This document shows, piece after piece, positions 1-7,161 of a stretch of DNA of 34,479 nucleotides. The number at the start of each line of letters is the position of its first letter. Positions within the stretch are counted from its first letter, which is position 1. Below the pieces are notes generated by a model that worked only from the letters and a program-made list of their open reading frames with translations, was not told the origin of the DNA and ran no database searches. Made by a program: the position numbers and the translations under genes. Source of the stretch: JBOGIG01 sp050742455 (GTDB taxonomy: Bacteria; Actinomycetota; Acidimicrobiia; Acidimicrobiales; JBOGIG01); the NCBI GenBank assembly GCA_050742455.1, contig JBOGIG010000091.1, forward strand, positions 1 to 34,479. Reading direction: 5' to 3'.

Positions 1-1579
1 GGTTGAAATCCTGCTGGATCTGCTCGAGGGTCTGCAGTACCTTGGCCAGTTCAGCTGGGTTATTGACCTCCCAGTCCCTTTGCGGTGCAAGGCGAATCCG
101 CGCCCCGTTCGCCCCGCCACGCTTGTCAGTGCCGCGGAAGCTTGCCGCCGATGCCCAAGCGGTGGAGACCAGCTGGGAGATGGACAATCCCGTTGTGAGG
201 ATCTTGCCCTTGAGAGCAGCGATGTCCTCGTCCGTCATCAGTTCATGATCGACCTCGGGGACAGGGTCCTGCCACAGTTGCGGCTCCGGAACCCACGGGC
301 CGAGGTAGCGCGAGACGGGTCCCATGTCGCGGTGCAACAGCTTGTACCAGGCCTTGGCGAACGCTTCCGCGAGCTGGTCCGGGTTCTCGTGGAAGCGCTT
401 CGCGATCGGCGCATAGATCGGATCCAGCTTCAGCGCAAGGTCCGTCGTCAGCATCATCGGGGCATGGCTCTTCGACGGATCGTGAGCATCGGGAACGGTG
501 CCCTTGGCCGAGGGATCCTTGGGAGTCCACTGCTTCGCTCCGGCGGGACTCGTCGTCAACTCCCAGTCGTACTTGAACAAGGTGTCGAGGTACCCGTTGT
601 CCCACTTCGTCGGCTGGCTCGTCCAGGCGCCCTCCGGCCCGCCGGTGAGCGTATCCGCGCCTTTGCCACTACCAAAGGTGTTCCTCCAGCCGAGGCCTTG
701 CTCCTCTAGGGGTGCACCCTCGGGTTCGGGACCGACGTACTCTGCTCGGACTGCACCATGGCACTTGCCGACCGTGTGGCCACCGACGATGAGCGCAAGC
801 GTCTCCTCGTCATTCATCGCCATACGACGGAAGGTTTCGCGAATATCCCTGGCTGAAGCCAGGGGATCCGGGTTGCCGTTCGGGCCCTCGGGATTCACGT
901 ATATGAGGCCCATCTGCACGGCGCCGAAAGGAGTGGCGAGCTCCCTGTCGCCGCTGTAGCGCTCATCCCCGAGCCAGGTGTCCTCAGGGCCCCAGAGAAT
1001 CTCGTCGGGCCCCCAGATGTCCTCTCGCCCGAAGCCGAAGCCGAACGTCTTGAAACCCATCGATTCATAGGCGCAGTTGCCGGCGAAGATGATCAGATCG
1101 GCCCAGGAGATCTTTCGCCCGTACTTCTGCTTGACCGGCCAAAGCAAGCGGCGGGCCTTGTCGAGGTTCGCGTTGTCGGGCCAACTGTTGAGGGGGGCAA
1201 AGCGTTGAGCGCCGACGCCGCCACCGCCCCGGCCATCGGCGATGCGGTACGTGCCCGCGGCATGCCAGGTCATCCGGATGAACATCGGCCCATAGTGGCC
1301 GTAGTCGGACGGCCACCAGTCCTGCGACGTCGTCATCACCTCGAAGATCTCTTGCTTGAGCGCGTCGAGGTCGAGAGTCTTGAATTCATCTGCGTAATTG
1401 AAGCCCTCGCCCATAGGGTCGGACACAGGTGAGTGGTGGTCGAGAACCTGGAGGTTCAGCTGATTCGGCCACCAGTCCCGGTTCGTCCGGGGACGATGCG
1501 GCGTGGGAGCCGGGGAGGGGATTACCGGGTTTTCGCTTTCGCTGCCGCTGTCAGACATGTCGTCCCTATCCTCTTTCAT
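1..1579 (-). CDS. katG: Catalase-peroxidase KatG, N-terminal part (cut by window edge)
   Basis: This is a haem catalase-peroxidase that removes hydrogen peroxide in the cytoplasm. About 526 of the usual roughly 740 residues are present; the frame stays open to base 1, so the C-terminal domain lies outside the window. The distal haem-pocket motif RMTWHAAGTYR is visible. It supplies the catalytic Arg and His and the Trp of the Met-Tyr-Trp adduct; the Tyr is in GLIYVNPEG and the Met in RRMAMNDEET. The proximal haem His lies in GGHTVGKCHGA. No frameshift is seen across the gene. I chose ATG at 1579 because AGGAG stands 6-7 bases upstream; a second in-frame ATG at 1558 is possible. The gene is divergent from a Fur-family regulator, the usual partner of katG in actinobacteria, so peroxide- or iron-dependent control is likely. 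Family assignment is very secure. Confidence 0.97.
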   Translation of the reverse strand, partial: MKEDRDDMSDSGSESENPVIPSPAPTPHRPRTNRDWWPNQLNLQVLDHHSPVSDPMGEGFNYADEFKTLDLDALKQEIFEVMTTSQDWWPSDYGHYGPMFIRMTWHAAGTYRIADGRGGGGVGAQRFAPLNSWPDNANLDKARRLLWPVKQKYGRKISWADLIIFAGNCAYESMGFKTFGFGFGREDIWGPDEILWGPEDTWLGDERYSGDRELATPFGAVQMGLIYVNPEGPNGNPDPLASARDIRETFRRMAMNDEETLALIVGGHTVGKCHGAVRAEYVGPEPEGAPLEEQGLGWRNTFGSGKGADTLTGGPEGAWTSQPTKWDNGYLDTLFKYDWELTTSPAGAKQWTPKDPSAKGTVPDAHDPSKSHAPMMLTTDLALKLDPIYAPIAKRFHENPDQLAEAFAKAWYKLLHRDMGPVSRYLGPWVPEPQLWQDPVPEVDHELMTDEDIAALKGKILTTGLSISQLVSTAWASAASFRGTDKRGGANGARIRLAPQRDWEVNNPAELAKVLQTLEQIQQDFN

Positions 1580-1711
1580 CGGTATCTCCTGATGGCTGGT
1601 AACCGTGACGTGGTTGCTGTCAAGCGTGTGCTGTGTTGCTCAGCTTGTCTCTCGTGTTGCGTCCGATTCGGCCGCGGAACGCGACAGCGGTCCGAGCCTC
1701 CTTAACACGAC

Positions 1712-1740
1712 AGAGTATCTCTAGTATTAGGATACGTCAA
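1712..1740 (-). promoter_or_regulatory. Candidate katG promoter with operator-like dyad
   Basis: Read on the minus strand, TTGACG (1735-1740) is followed after exactly 17 bases by TACTCT (1712-1717), a plausible -35/-10 pair for katG. The spacer holds an imperfect dyad with outer arms GTATC (1715-1719) and GATAC (1731-1735) and inner CTA/TAG arms. Such a site between the promoter elements would suit repression by the divergent Fur-type protein. The promoter is inferred from sequence only. Confidence 0.5.
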
Positions 1741-1743
1741 GAG

Positions 1744-1764
1744 AAAGAATGAATCTAATTCTTT
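1744..1764. promoter_or_regulatory. Perfect 21-bp palindrome, candidate Fur/PerR operator
   Basis: AAAGAAT (1744-1750) and ATTCTTT (1758-1764) are perfect inverted repeats around a 7-base spacer, in an AT-rich patch of an otherwise GC-rich region. It lies just upstream of the katG -35 element and overlaps the annotated ATG of the Fur-type gene. The size and AT-rich arms resemble Fur-superfamily operators. Binding is inferred. Confidence 0.5.
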
Positions 1765-2243
1765 GGCTGAGATACTGTCAGGCAACGGAGCGTGAGGAGG
1801 AAACCATCAGCGAGCTGGTCCAGCGATTGAGGGAACGGGGATGGCGGCTCACGGCCCAACGAAGAGTGGTGGCCGAGGTTCTAACCGGTAAACACGTCCA
1901 CCTGAGCGCGGACGCCGTCTACAGCCAGGCTCAGCGCCTTCTCCCCGAGATCAGCCTGGCAACCGTGTACAACACCTTGAACGAGCTGGTGGACATGGGC
2001 GAAGTACTGGAGATCTCCACCAGTGACGGCCCGAAGCGCTACGACCCAAACACCACTGCTGCTCATCACCATTTGTACTGCGTCGGATGCGGAGCCCTCC
2101 GCGACGTCAACCCCAAAGGCACCGATGGGTTGGTACTCACAGCCAGTCAACAGCACGGCTTCAAGCTGCTCGATGTCGACATCGTGTTCCGAGGCCGCTG
2201 CCCCAAGTGTCACACCACCGCCACTCAAACCACCATGACCTGA
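1749..2243 (+). CDS. Fur-family transcriptional regulator (PerR/FurA-like)
   Basis: This is a metal-dependent repressor of the Fur superfamily. The N-terminal winged helix carries RLTAQRRVVAEVL and the recognition-helix motif ISLATVYNTLNEL. The dimerisation half has the regulatory-site motif RYDPNTTAAHHH, with an Asp where PerR proteins have theirs, and two CxxC pairs (YCVGCG, RCPKCH) for structural zinc. With divergent katG next door, a peroxide or iron response is the likely role. The start is uncertain. ATG 1749 has no clear ribosome site and lies inside a perfect palindrome. A strong GGAGG at 1796-1800 stands 5 bases before an in-frame ATC at 1806, where the conserved family sequence (SELVQRLRERGW) begins. 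Either translation starts at 1749 with a 19-residue extension, or a rare AUC start is used. The family call is secure; PerR versus FurA is not. Confidence 0.9.
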   Translation: MNLILWLRYCQATEREEETISELVQRLRERGWRLTAQRRVVAEVLTGKHVHLSADAVYSQAQRLLPEISLATVYNTLNELVDMGEVLEISTSDGPKRYDPNTTAAHHHLYCVGCGALRDVNPKGTDGLVLTASQQHGFKLLDVDIVFRGRCPKCHTTATQTTMT

Positions 2244-2290
2244 AGCACTCGTCAGCCGGCGTCCAGGCCGCTGCGTCCTCGGTGGTGACG

Positions 2291-2419
2291 ATGTGTCTCC
2301 CGAGAGCCGTACTGGTTGTCGACGCCGGCCCGTCGTACGCCAACGTCGACGCCGACGATGCCCACCACATCCAATCGCTGGAACTTCTACAGACACATCC
2401 GGGCCCGCTCAGAGTTCTG
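2291..2419 (+). pseudogene. Decayed PIN-domain (VapC-type) toxin fragment
   Basis: About 43 codons from ATG 2291 read as the N-terminus of a PIN-domain nuclease. LVVDAGPSYANVDADDAHH contains the first catalytic Asp, and SLELLQTHPGPL is the helix that normally precedes the second acidic motif. After about 2419 the similarity stops and the frame runs antisense through the 3' end of the neighbouring vapC gene. No antitoxin gene precedes it. I read it as the remnant of a second toxin-antitoxin locus truncated where the intact vapBC pair now ends. Recognition rests on motif reading only. Confidence 0.5.
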
Positions 2420-2433
2420 AGCCGGCCTGAACG

Positions 2434-2811
2434 TCACCGCCTCGCAGGCGCAGGCCACCCAAGCCCAAGTTGTCTGGCGACTGACGATAGGCGCTTGTCA
2501 TCGGTCCACAACCTGGCATCCGGTGTGAGTCTCGTCGCGGCAAGAAGCTGCGCGTCGACATAGCCGATGCCGACCCCGTGTAAGGCCTCTTGTTCGATCA
2601 GCCTCAAGACTTCGTCATCGCTGGCCACGGTGGCTTGTGGGAGCCGGCGGAGCAGCCCAATGACCTCGCCTCGGGGAGTTAAGTTGCCCAGGGCCACCTC
2701 TCCGACGACCCAAGGGTGGCCAAGGATGGCAATGTCGTAGAGCAGACGGGTCAGCTTGGCGTTGCCGGACCGCAGGTGGTCTATCCAGACTGAAGTGTCG
2801 ACCAGAATCAA
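2434..2811 (-). CDS. vapC: VapC-type PIN-domain toxin ribonuclease
   Basis: This 125-residue protein is a PIN-domain RNase, the toxin half of a type II toxin-antitoxin pair; family members cut tRNA or rRNA. The Mg-binding acidic residues are visible: D5 in ILVDTSVWIDHL, Glu in VVGEVALGNL, and later Asp residues in GIGYVDAQLL and LWTDDKRL. The start is a TTG at 2811 that overlaps the antitoxin stop by four bases (TTGA), so the two are translationally coupled. The RNA target cannot be told from sequence. Confidence 0.92.
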   Translation of the reverse strand: MILVDTSVWIDHLRSGNAKLTRLLYDIAILGHPWVVGEVALGNLTPRGEVIGLLRRLPQATVASDDEVLRLIEQEALHGVGIGYVDAQLLAATRLTPDARLWTDDKRLSSVARQLGLGWPAPARR

Positions 2812-3005
2812 ATTGGGTGAGCCCGACGCCGGGGAACGTCGGCAAGCGAGGGCTCCGATCCGCCCAGGCGGGCCAGCCGGCGAGCGCTCTCACGTTCGAT
2901 CAGAGCTCGGAGCGCCTCTCGCACCAGAGCGGTCTTCTCCGTGGAGCCGGTCAGACGCTGGGCCTCAAAGAGCAGATCGTCGTCCAAGGACAGCGTTGTA
3001 CGCAT
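2808..3005 (-). CDS. vapB: VapB-type antitoxin, ribbon-helix-helix
   Basis: This 65-residue protein starts MRTTLSLDDDLLFEAQ, the typical beta-strand and first helix of an Arc/MetJ-like ribbon-helix-helix antitoxin. The second helix contains TEKTALVREALRALIERE. It should neutralise the adjacent toxin through its C-terminal tail and repress the operon as a dimer. ATG 3005 is preceded by AGGAGG with five intervening bases, which settles the start; longer upstream readings in this frame lack any such site. A 12-bp palindrome upstream could be its operator. Confidence 0.9.
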   Translation of the reverse strand: MRTTLSLDDDLLFEAQRLTGSTEKTALVREALRALIERESARRLARLGGSEPSLADVPRRRAHPI

Positions 3006-3024
3006 GGCAACCTCCTGGAGAACC

Positions 3025-3047
3025 ATCCTACTAGGCATCAATTGATG
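3025..3047 (-). promoter_or_regulatory. vapBC promoter/operator: palindrome CATCAATTGATG
   Basis: A perfect 12-bp palindrome, CATCAATTGATG, occupies 3036-3047. A -10-like TAGGAT (minus strand, 3025-3030) lies five bases downstream of it, so the palindrome would sit in the spacer between -35 and -10. The vapB start codon is at 3005. This is the expected position for autorepression by a ribbon-helix-helix antitoxin. The -35 element is weak. Function is inferred. Confidence 0.45.
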
Positions 3048-3175
3048 ACGTAATACATGCTCCGACCTTGGGAATATTTTTCGCCTGCTCAAATGGCTGT
3101 CCCGTTGGCCCGCTCACCAATCGCGTGCCCGGCCAGGCCCTGGGGGACGTGCCGGTCGGGCGGTACGGTTGTCGG

Positions 3176-3964
3176 GTGACCGAATTGGTTGGTTCTCTCT
3201 CGGGTGGCGGCCATCGGAACCGCGCCGGTTTCGGCACCGGTCGGAACATTCAGGTGATCGCCAGCTGTGGCGTCCACCGTGATGCTCCCCCAAATTCGAT
3301 AGCTGCGTTCGAGGCCGCTATTGGCGACGGATGCGACATGACTGAGACGGACTTTCGTCGATCGGCGGATGGCATCATCGTCTTCCACGACAAGGAGATC
3401 GACGGTCGTCCGGTGCTCGGAATGACCAGGCAGGAGATCGGCGTGGCCACGGGTTTCCTGCCCCCCACGCTGATGGACTTTGTCGAATGCTGCCGAGGCC
3501 GCATCGCCGTGGACTGCGAGCTCAAGGAGGACGGTCTCGAAGAGGAGATGGTCGAGGCGGTCTGTGCCCACTTCTCGCCTGAACAGTTCCTGTTCACCTC
3601 GTTCTTGCCCTCGGTCCTGGAGCGGATCCGCCAGCTTCGGCGCCATGTCCCCACCGGGCTGTTGTCCATGCGCGGCCTGACCGAGCACTTCGAATTGCAC
3701 CCGGAGTGGGAGGATCGGCGAAGCGCCGCTGAGATCCTGGACACGGCCCGGGAGGTCGGCGCCGACTATGTCCTTCCCGACTTTCGTGACACCGAGCTGC
3801 TCGAGGCAGGCGCCAGTGGCGGAATCGACATCATCGCCTGGGCGGCGCGGACCGAGCCGGAGATGCGCGGTCTCCTCGGCTGCTCCACACTGCGAGGAAT
3901 CATCACCGACCGGCCTGACCTGTTGATGCAAATTCTCAGGCCAGACGGCCCGGAGCGACGCTGA
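3176..3964 (+). CDS. Glycerophosphodiester phosphodiesterase family protein
   Basis: This 262-residue protein has the TIM-barrel phosphodiesterase motifs of the GDPD family, which hydrolyse glycerophosphodiesters to glycerol-3-phosphate and an alcohol. Catalytic His34 is in GVHRDAPPNS, the metal-binding Glu57/Asp59 pair in MTETDF, and the second catalytic His71 in IIVFHDKEI. The usual HRG-PENT box is altered to HRD-PPNS, so the Glu of PENT is missing and metal binding may differ. Later strands carry AVDCELKEDG and the C-terminal GIITDRPDLL, both typical. There is no signal peptide, so it is probably cytoplasmic. I take GTG 3176 as start; the open frame extends to 3068 but with unrelated-looking sequence. 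Family sure, substrate not. Confidence 0.87.
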   Translation: MTELVGSLSGGGHRNRAGFGTGRNIQVIASCGVHRDAPPNSIAAFEAAIGDGCDMTETDFRRSADGIIVFHDKEIDGRPVLGMTRQEIGVATGFLPPTLMDFVECCRGRIAVDCELKEDGLEEEMVEAVCAHFSPEQFLFTSFLPSVLERIRQLRRHVPTGLLSMRGLTEHFELHPEWEDRRSAAEILDTAREVGADYVLPDFRDTELLEAGASGGIDIIAWAARTEPEMRGLLGCSTLRGIITDRPDLLMQILRPDGPERR

Positions 3965-4007
3965 CCGAGGCGCCAGCGGCGGGCCAGCCCGATTAGCCTC
4001 GCACCCC

Positions 4008-4145
4008 ATGAGGACTTTGCGGCGCGCCCTGATCGCCCTCGGCGTGGCGGGCGTGGTGGCCGGGGCATTGCGGTTCAAGGGCTCGGGTGGGGTGCCTTCC
4101 CAAGGTGGGGGATGGCGCGAGCTGTCCGGACCCGGCCTTCGGTAG
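4008..4145 (+). CDS. Small single-pass membrane protein, 45 residues
   Basis: ATG 4008 opens a 45-codon frame ending in TAG. Residues 6-22 (RALIALGVAGVVAGALR) form one plausible transmembrane helix preceded by arginines, followed by a Gly-rich stretch and the polar tail GGWRELSGPGLR. It lies in the gap between the phosphodiesterase and the saccharopine-dehydrogenase-like gene, on the same strand, ending 12 bases before the latter. No strong ribosome site is seen. Codon use fits a coding frame but the piece is short. Function unknown. Confidence 0.45.
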   Translation: MRTLRRALIALGVAGVVAGALRFKGSGGVPSQGGGWRELSGPGLR

Positions 4146-4157
4146 GCGGGAGCCGAA

Positions 4158-5171
4158 ATGAAAGCATTTGTGGTGGGGGCCGGAGCTGTGGGTGGTCGGG
4201 TGGCCCGCACCGTTGTCGACAGCCCGGCCTGCCACGAGGTGGTCATCGTGGAACAGGACCACTCCCGAGCCGAGTTGGCGGTCCGGACGTTGGGTCCATC
4301 GGCCCGGATGGCCAGTGGCGTGGGGCCCGAGGTTCTAAGGGACATGGCGCCCGGTGACGTTGTCATCCTGGCCCATCCGGACGAGCACGCCCCATGGGCC
4401 GAGGTGGCTCTGCAATCGGGCGGTCACGCCGTGTCGGTGTCCAATGCCGAGGAGGACGTAAGGGCCCTCTTGGCTCTGGATGCCCCGGCGCAGCGAGCAG
4501 GCTGCCACCTGGTGGTCGGCGCCGGCTTCTCGCCCGGGCTTTCATGTGTCCTGGCCCTTCACGCTGCCTCGATCTACGACCAGGTTGAGGAGATCCATGT
4601 GGCCAGGGTGGGTACCGGGGGCCCAGGTTGTGCCCAGCTCCACCACCGCCTGCTTCATGGCCGCAGCCTGGACTGGCGCGATGGCCAATGGGTGCGGGCC
4701 CAAGCCGGAACAGGGAGGGAGTTGTGCTGGTTCCCTGATCCGGTGGGGGGTCGGGACTGTTACCGTGCCCAGCTCCCCGATGCGTTGTTGTTGGTGCCGG
4801 CCCTGCCCGGCCTCCGGCGGGTCACCTCGCGCCTGGCCGCCACTCGCCGGGACCGCATCACCCGGCTCTTTCCCATGATGCGCAACCCCCATCCTGAAGG
4901 TCTGGTGGGCGCCATCCGGATCGAAGTTCGTGGCCGGCGTGGTCGAGTCCGGGATGTCACTGTCTATGGCGCCTATGACCGCCCTGCCCTAGCCGCAGGA
5001 GTGGTCGCCGCCGTGGCCGGCCTATGGGCCTCGGCGCCCAAGGCGGGCCAGGCCCTGGATGGGCCGGGCGCCGGAGGATTAGCCCAGAAGCTGTCGGACC
5101 CATCGGGGTTCCTGGCAGAGTTGGCCCTGCGGGGAGTGCGCGCCGCGACCTTCGTTGGGGGGGACCAATGA
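4158..5171 (+). CDS. Saccharopine-dehydrogenase-like NAD(P)-binding oxidoreductase
   Basis: This 337-residue protein opens with a Rossmann dinucleotide-binding loop (AFVVGAGAVGGRVAR), and the next strand ends in an acidic motif (VVIVEQD). A second conserved section, HLVVGAGFSPGLSCVLALHAA, matches the junction seen in saccharopine dehydrogenase and related NAD(P)-dependent reductases. The C-terminal half (IRIEVRGRRGRVRDVTVYG) resembles the beta-rich catalytic or dimerisation part. GGGAG stands a few bases before ATG 4158 and fixes the start. The substrate cannot be told; true saccharopine dehydrogenase is unlikely in a bacterium without lysine-pathway neighbours. It is followed by a kinase gene after 120 bases. 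Confidence 0.75.
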   Translation: MKAFVVGAGAVGGRVARTVVDSPACHEVVIVEQDHSRAELAVRTLGPSARMASGVGPEVLRDMAPGDVVILAHPDEHAPWAEVALQSGGHAVSVSNAEEDVRALLALDAPAQRAGCHLVVGAGFSPGLSCVLALHAASIYDQVEEIHVARVGTGGPGCAQLHHRLLHGRSLDWRDGQWVRAQAGTGRELCWFPDPVGGRDCYRAQLPDALLLVPALPGLRRVTSRLAATRRDRITRLFPMMRNPHPEGLVGAIRIEVRGRRGRVRDVTVYGAYDRPALAAGVVAAVAGLWASAPKAGQALDGPGAGGLAQKLSDPSGFLAELALRGVRAATFVGGDQ

Positions 5172-5291
5172 TCGGCCCACCCGGCCCCGCTCTTGCCCCC
5201 GGGGCCCGCCGGGCCGCCGTGGCTCACCATGAAGATAACGGCGGCTAGGTGGTCAACCTGGGCCCGGTGCGGTGAGGGATAGCGTTAGGGC

Positions 5292-7103
5292 GTGACCGAA
5301 GGGACCTCTACCGGCTACTACCAAGTGGCTCGGTTGCTGGCCGGTCGATACCGGCTGGTCAGCTTCATCGCACGGGGAGGCATGGCCGAAGTTTGGGAAG
5401 GCCACGATGAGCTGTTGGCCCGATCGGTGGCGGTCAAGCTACCCCTGACTCACCTGTCCGGTCAGGCCGGCTTCACGGAGCGCTTCCGGCGTGAGGCAGT
5501 CGCCGCGGCCCGCCTAAGTCACCCCAATGTGGTGGCCGTCTACGACATCGGCGAGGACGGGGACGACAGCTTCATTGTCATGGAACGGGTCTACGGCTAC
5601 ACGCTGCGCCAGGTACTCGACGGTCGCCATGGCCTCGACGTGCCGTCCAGCGTGGCCGTCGCGTTCCAGGTGGCCTCGGCCCTGGATTTCGCCCATCGCC
5701 ACGGGGTGATCCACCGCGACGTCAAACCGGCCAACATCTTGATCACGGCCGACAACACGGTGAAAGTGGCAGATTTCGGCATCGCCAAGGCGGCCATAGG
5801 ACCGGACGCCACCCAAACCAGCGTGACTTTGGGCACGGCCCGGTACATCTCGCCCGAGCAAGCCGAAGGTCACGTGCCCGACGGGCGCTCCGACCTGTAC
5901 TCGCTCGGTGTGGTTCTCTACGAGATGTTGTGCGGGCAGCCACCGTTCCAGGCCGACAACGAGGTGGCTCTGGCCATAAAGCACATCCGCACCGACGCTG
6001 CCCCGGTGGCGGAGCTGTGCCAAGGCGTTCCACCCTGGCTCGAAAAGGTCGTAGCCCAGTGCCTGGCCAAGAGACCCTCGGATCGGCTTTCCGGCGCCGG
6101 GGAGTTCGCTGCCGTGTTATCAGAGCAGGCCGCGGCCAGCAGCCTCTGGGCCACCAGCCCGAGCGGACCCGGACCCCAGGTGGTGCCGAGCGCCGAACTG
6201 TTCGCCCACTTACCCAAGTTGGCTCCCCTGGAGCCGAACTATCTCATGGGCACCACGGCAGCCACCGCTTTCGGGTCCAACGTGTCGGCCACAACCGGGG
6301 GCAACGAGCCGGGGCAGAGCACATCGGGGCCGTCGGGTTGGGATTCGACCGGGATGGTGGGCCTCCCTTCGGCTCGTGGCGGAAGTGATCCGACCACTGC
6401 TCTGTCCGACGCTGTGGGTCTATCGGGCGTTGTGGGGACCTCGTTCGCCCCTGGGGAGGTCACATCAACCACAAATGGAAGAGTCCGGAACCGCCGAAGC
6501 TCGGGGAGGGCCGGCGAAGCTCACCGGCGTAGGTGGGTCCCCTCGGTGGTCGGGGCCATCTCCGCCCTGGCAGTGGTCACCGTGGCCATCTTGGGCTTCA
6601 CCCTCATGGCTTCTTCGGGCGGCGGTCCCACCGCCCCGCCCACCGCCCCGGCCCCGGCGCCGAGCACCACCTTGACCATTTCTTCAGCCATTCCCTTCGA
6701 CACGGCGGTCGGGGCTGACATGTCCAGGGAACGAGCGGGCATAACCAACATCTTTGACGGTAATCCCGATACCTTCTGGGTGACCCAGACCTATGCAAGC
6801 CGCAATTTCGGCAACCTGGCCGAAGGCGTGGGGGTCGTGTTGAACCTGAGTTCCACCCACAAGTTGGCCAAACTGGTTGTCGACACCCCTACGCCGGGCT
6901 GGAACGCAAGTGTCTACGTGGCTGGCTCGCCCCAGGCGACCTTGGCCGCTTGGGGCCGGCCGCTCGACACGATGTCTGGCGTAGGATCCGTCGCCACTTT
7001 CGATCTGCACGCCACCACCGGTTCATCGATCCTGGTGTGGATCACCCTGCTCAGCCCGAACGACCTGGTCAAGATCGCCGAAGTCCACCTGAGCGGCACC
7101 TGA
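5292..7103 (+). CDS. Membrane Ser/Thr protein kinase with discoidin-like extracellular domain
   Basis: This 603-residue Hanks-type kinase has all core motifs: Gly-rich loop IARGGMAEVWEG (residues 26-37), Lys49 in AVKLPL, catalytic HRDVKPANIL at 141-150, DFG at 161-163 and the activation segment TLGTARYISPEQ. A Ser/Thr/Gly-rich juxtamembrane linker runs from about 285 to 410. One transmembrane helix follows near 417-440, then a Pro/Ala linker. The outer part (about 460-603) has no PASTA repeats. It reads as a beta-sandwich of the discoidin (F5/8 type C) sort: NIFDGNPDTFWVTQTY, then GVGVVLNLSSTHKLAKLVVD, ending VKIAEVHLSG. Such domains bind sugars or other ligands, so it may sense a cell-surface carbohydrate. 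It starts at GTG 5292. It could stand in for PknA, absent from the cell-wall cluster; that is inference. Confidence 0.92.
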   Translation: MTEGTSTGYYQVARLLAGRYRLVSFIARGGMAEVWEGHDELLARSVAVKLPLTHLSGQAGFTERFRREAVAAARLSHPNVVAVYDIGEDGDDSFIVMERVYGYTLRQVLDGRHGLDVPSSVAVAFQVASALDFAHRHGVIHRDVKPANILITADNTVKVADFGIAKAAIGPDATQTSVTLGTARYISPEQAEGHVPDGRSDLYSLGVVLYEMLCGQPPFQADNEVALAIKHIRTDAAPVAELCQGVPPWLEKVVAQCLAKRPSDRLSGAGEFAAVLSEQAAASSLWATSPSGPGPQVVPSAELFAHLPKLAPLEPNYLMGTTAATAFGSNVSATTGGNEPGQSTSGPSGWDSTGMVGLPSARGGSDPTTALSDAVGLSGVVGTSFAPGEVTSTTNGRVRNRRSSGRAGEAHRRRWVPSVVGAISALAVVTVAILGFTLMASSGGGPTAPPTAPAPAPSTTLTISSAIPFDTAVGADMSRERAGITNIFDGNPDTFWVTQTYASRNFGNLAEGVGVVLNLSSTHKLAKLVVDTPTPGWNASVYVAGSPQATLAAWGRPLDTMSGVGSVATFDLHATTGSSILVWITLLSPNDLVKIAEVHLSGT

Positions 7104-7112
7104 TCCTGCGTC

Positions 7113-7132
7113 GGCGGCACGGCTCGGCCGCC
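7113..7132. terminator. Weak hairpin between convergent genes
   Basis: GGCGGC (7113-7118) and GCCGCC (7127-7132) can form a six-pair stem with an 8-base loop, ten bases past the kinase stop and about 30 before the end of the convergent thioesterase gene. There is no T-run, so it is a weak call. Confidence 0.28.
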
Positions 7133-7161
7133 CCCGCCCCCGCCCCGGTGCGAGGGCGGAG

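Noticed and set aside
1..1579. Possible frameshifted katG, because short open frames on both strands cover the region
   Set aside because: Reading the minus strand codon by codon gives one continuous KatG sequence from 1579 to the edge; it simply lacks a stop inside the window.
3089..4366. 425-residue minus-strand open frame across the glycerophosphodiesterase gene
   Set aside because: It is antisense to a gene with clear catalytic motifs, has no recognisable domain and the composition of a GC-rich shadow frame.
5168..5248. 26-codon frame overlapping the stop of the saccharopine-dehydrogenase-like gene (ATGA)
   Set aside because: The overlap looks like translational coupling, but the peptide is short, low in complexity and has no feature that supports it as a gene.
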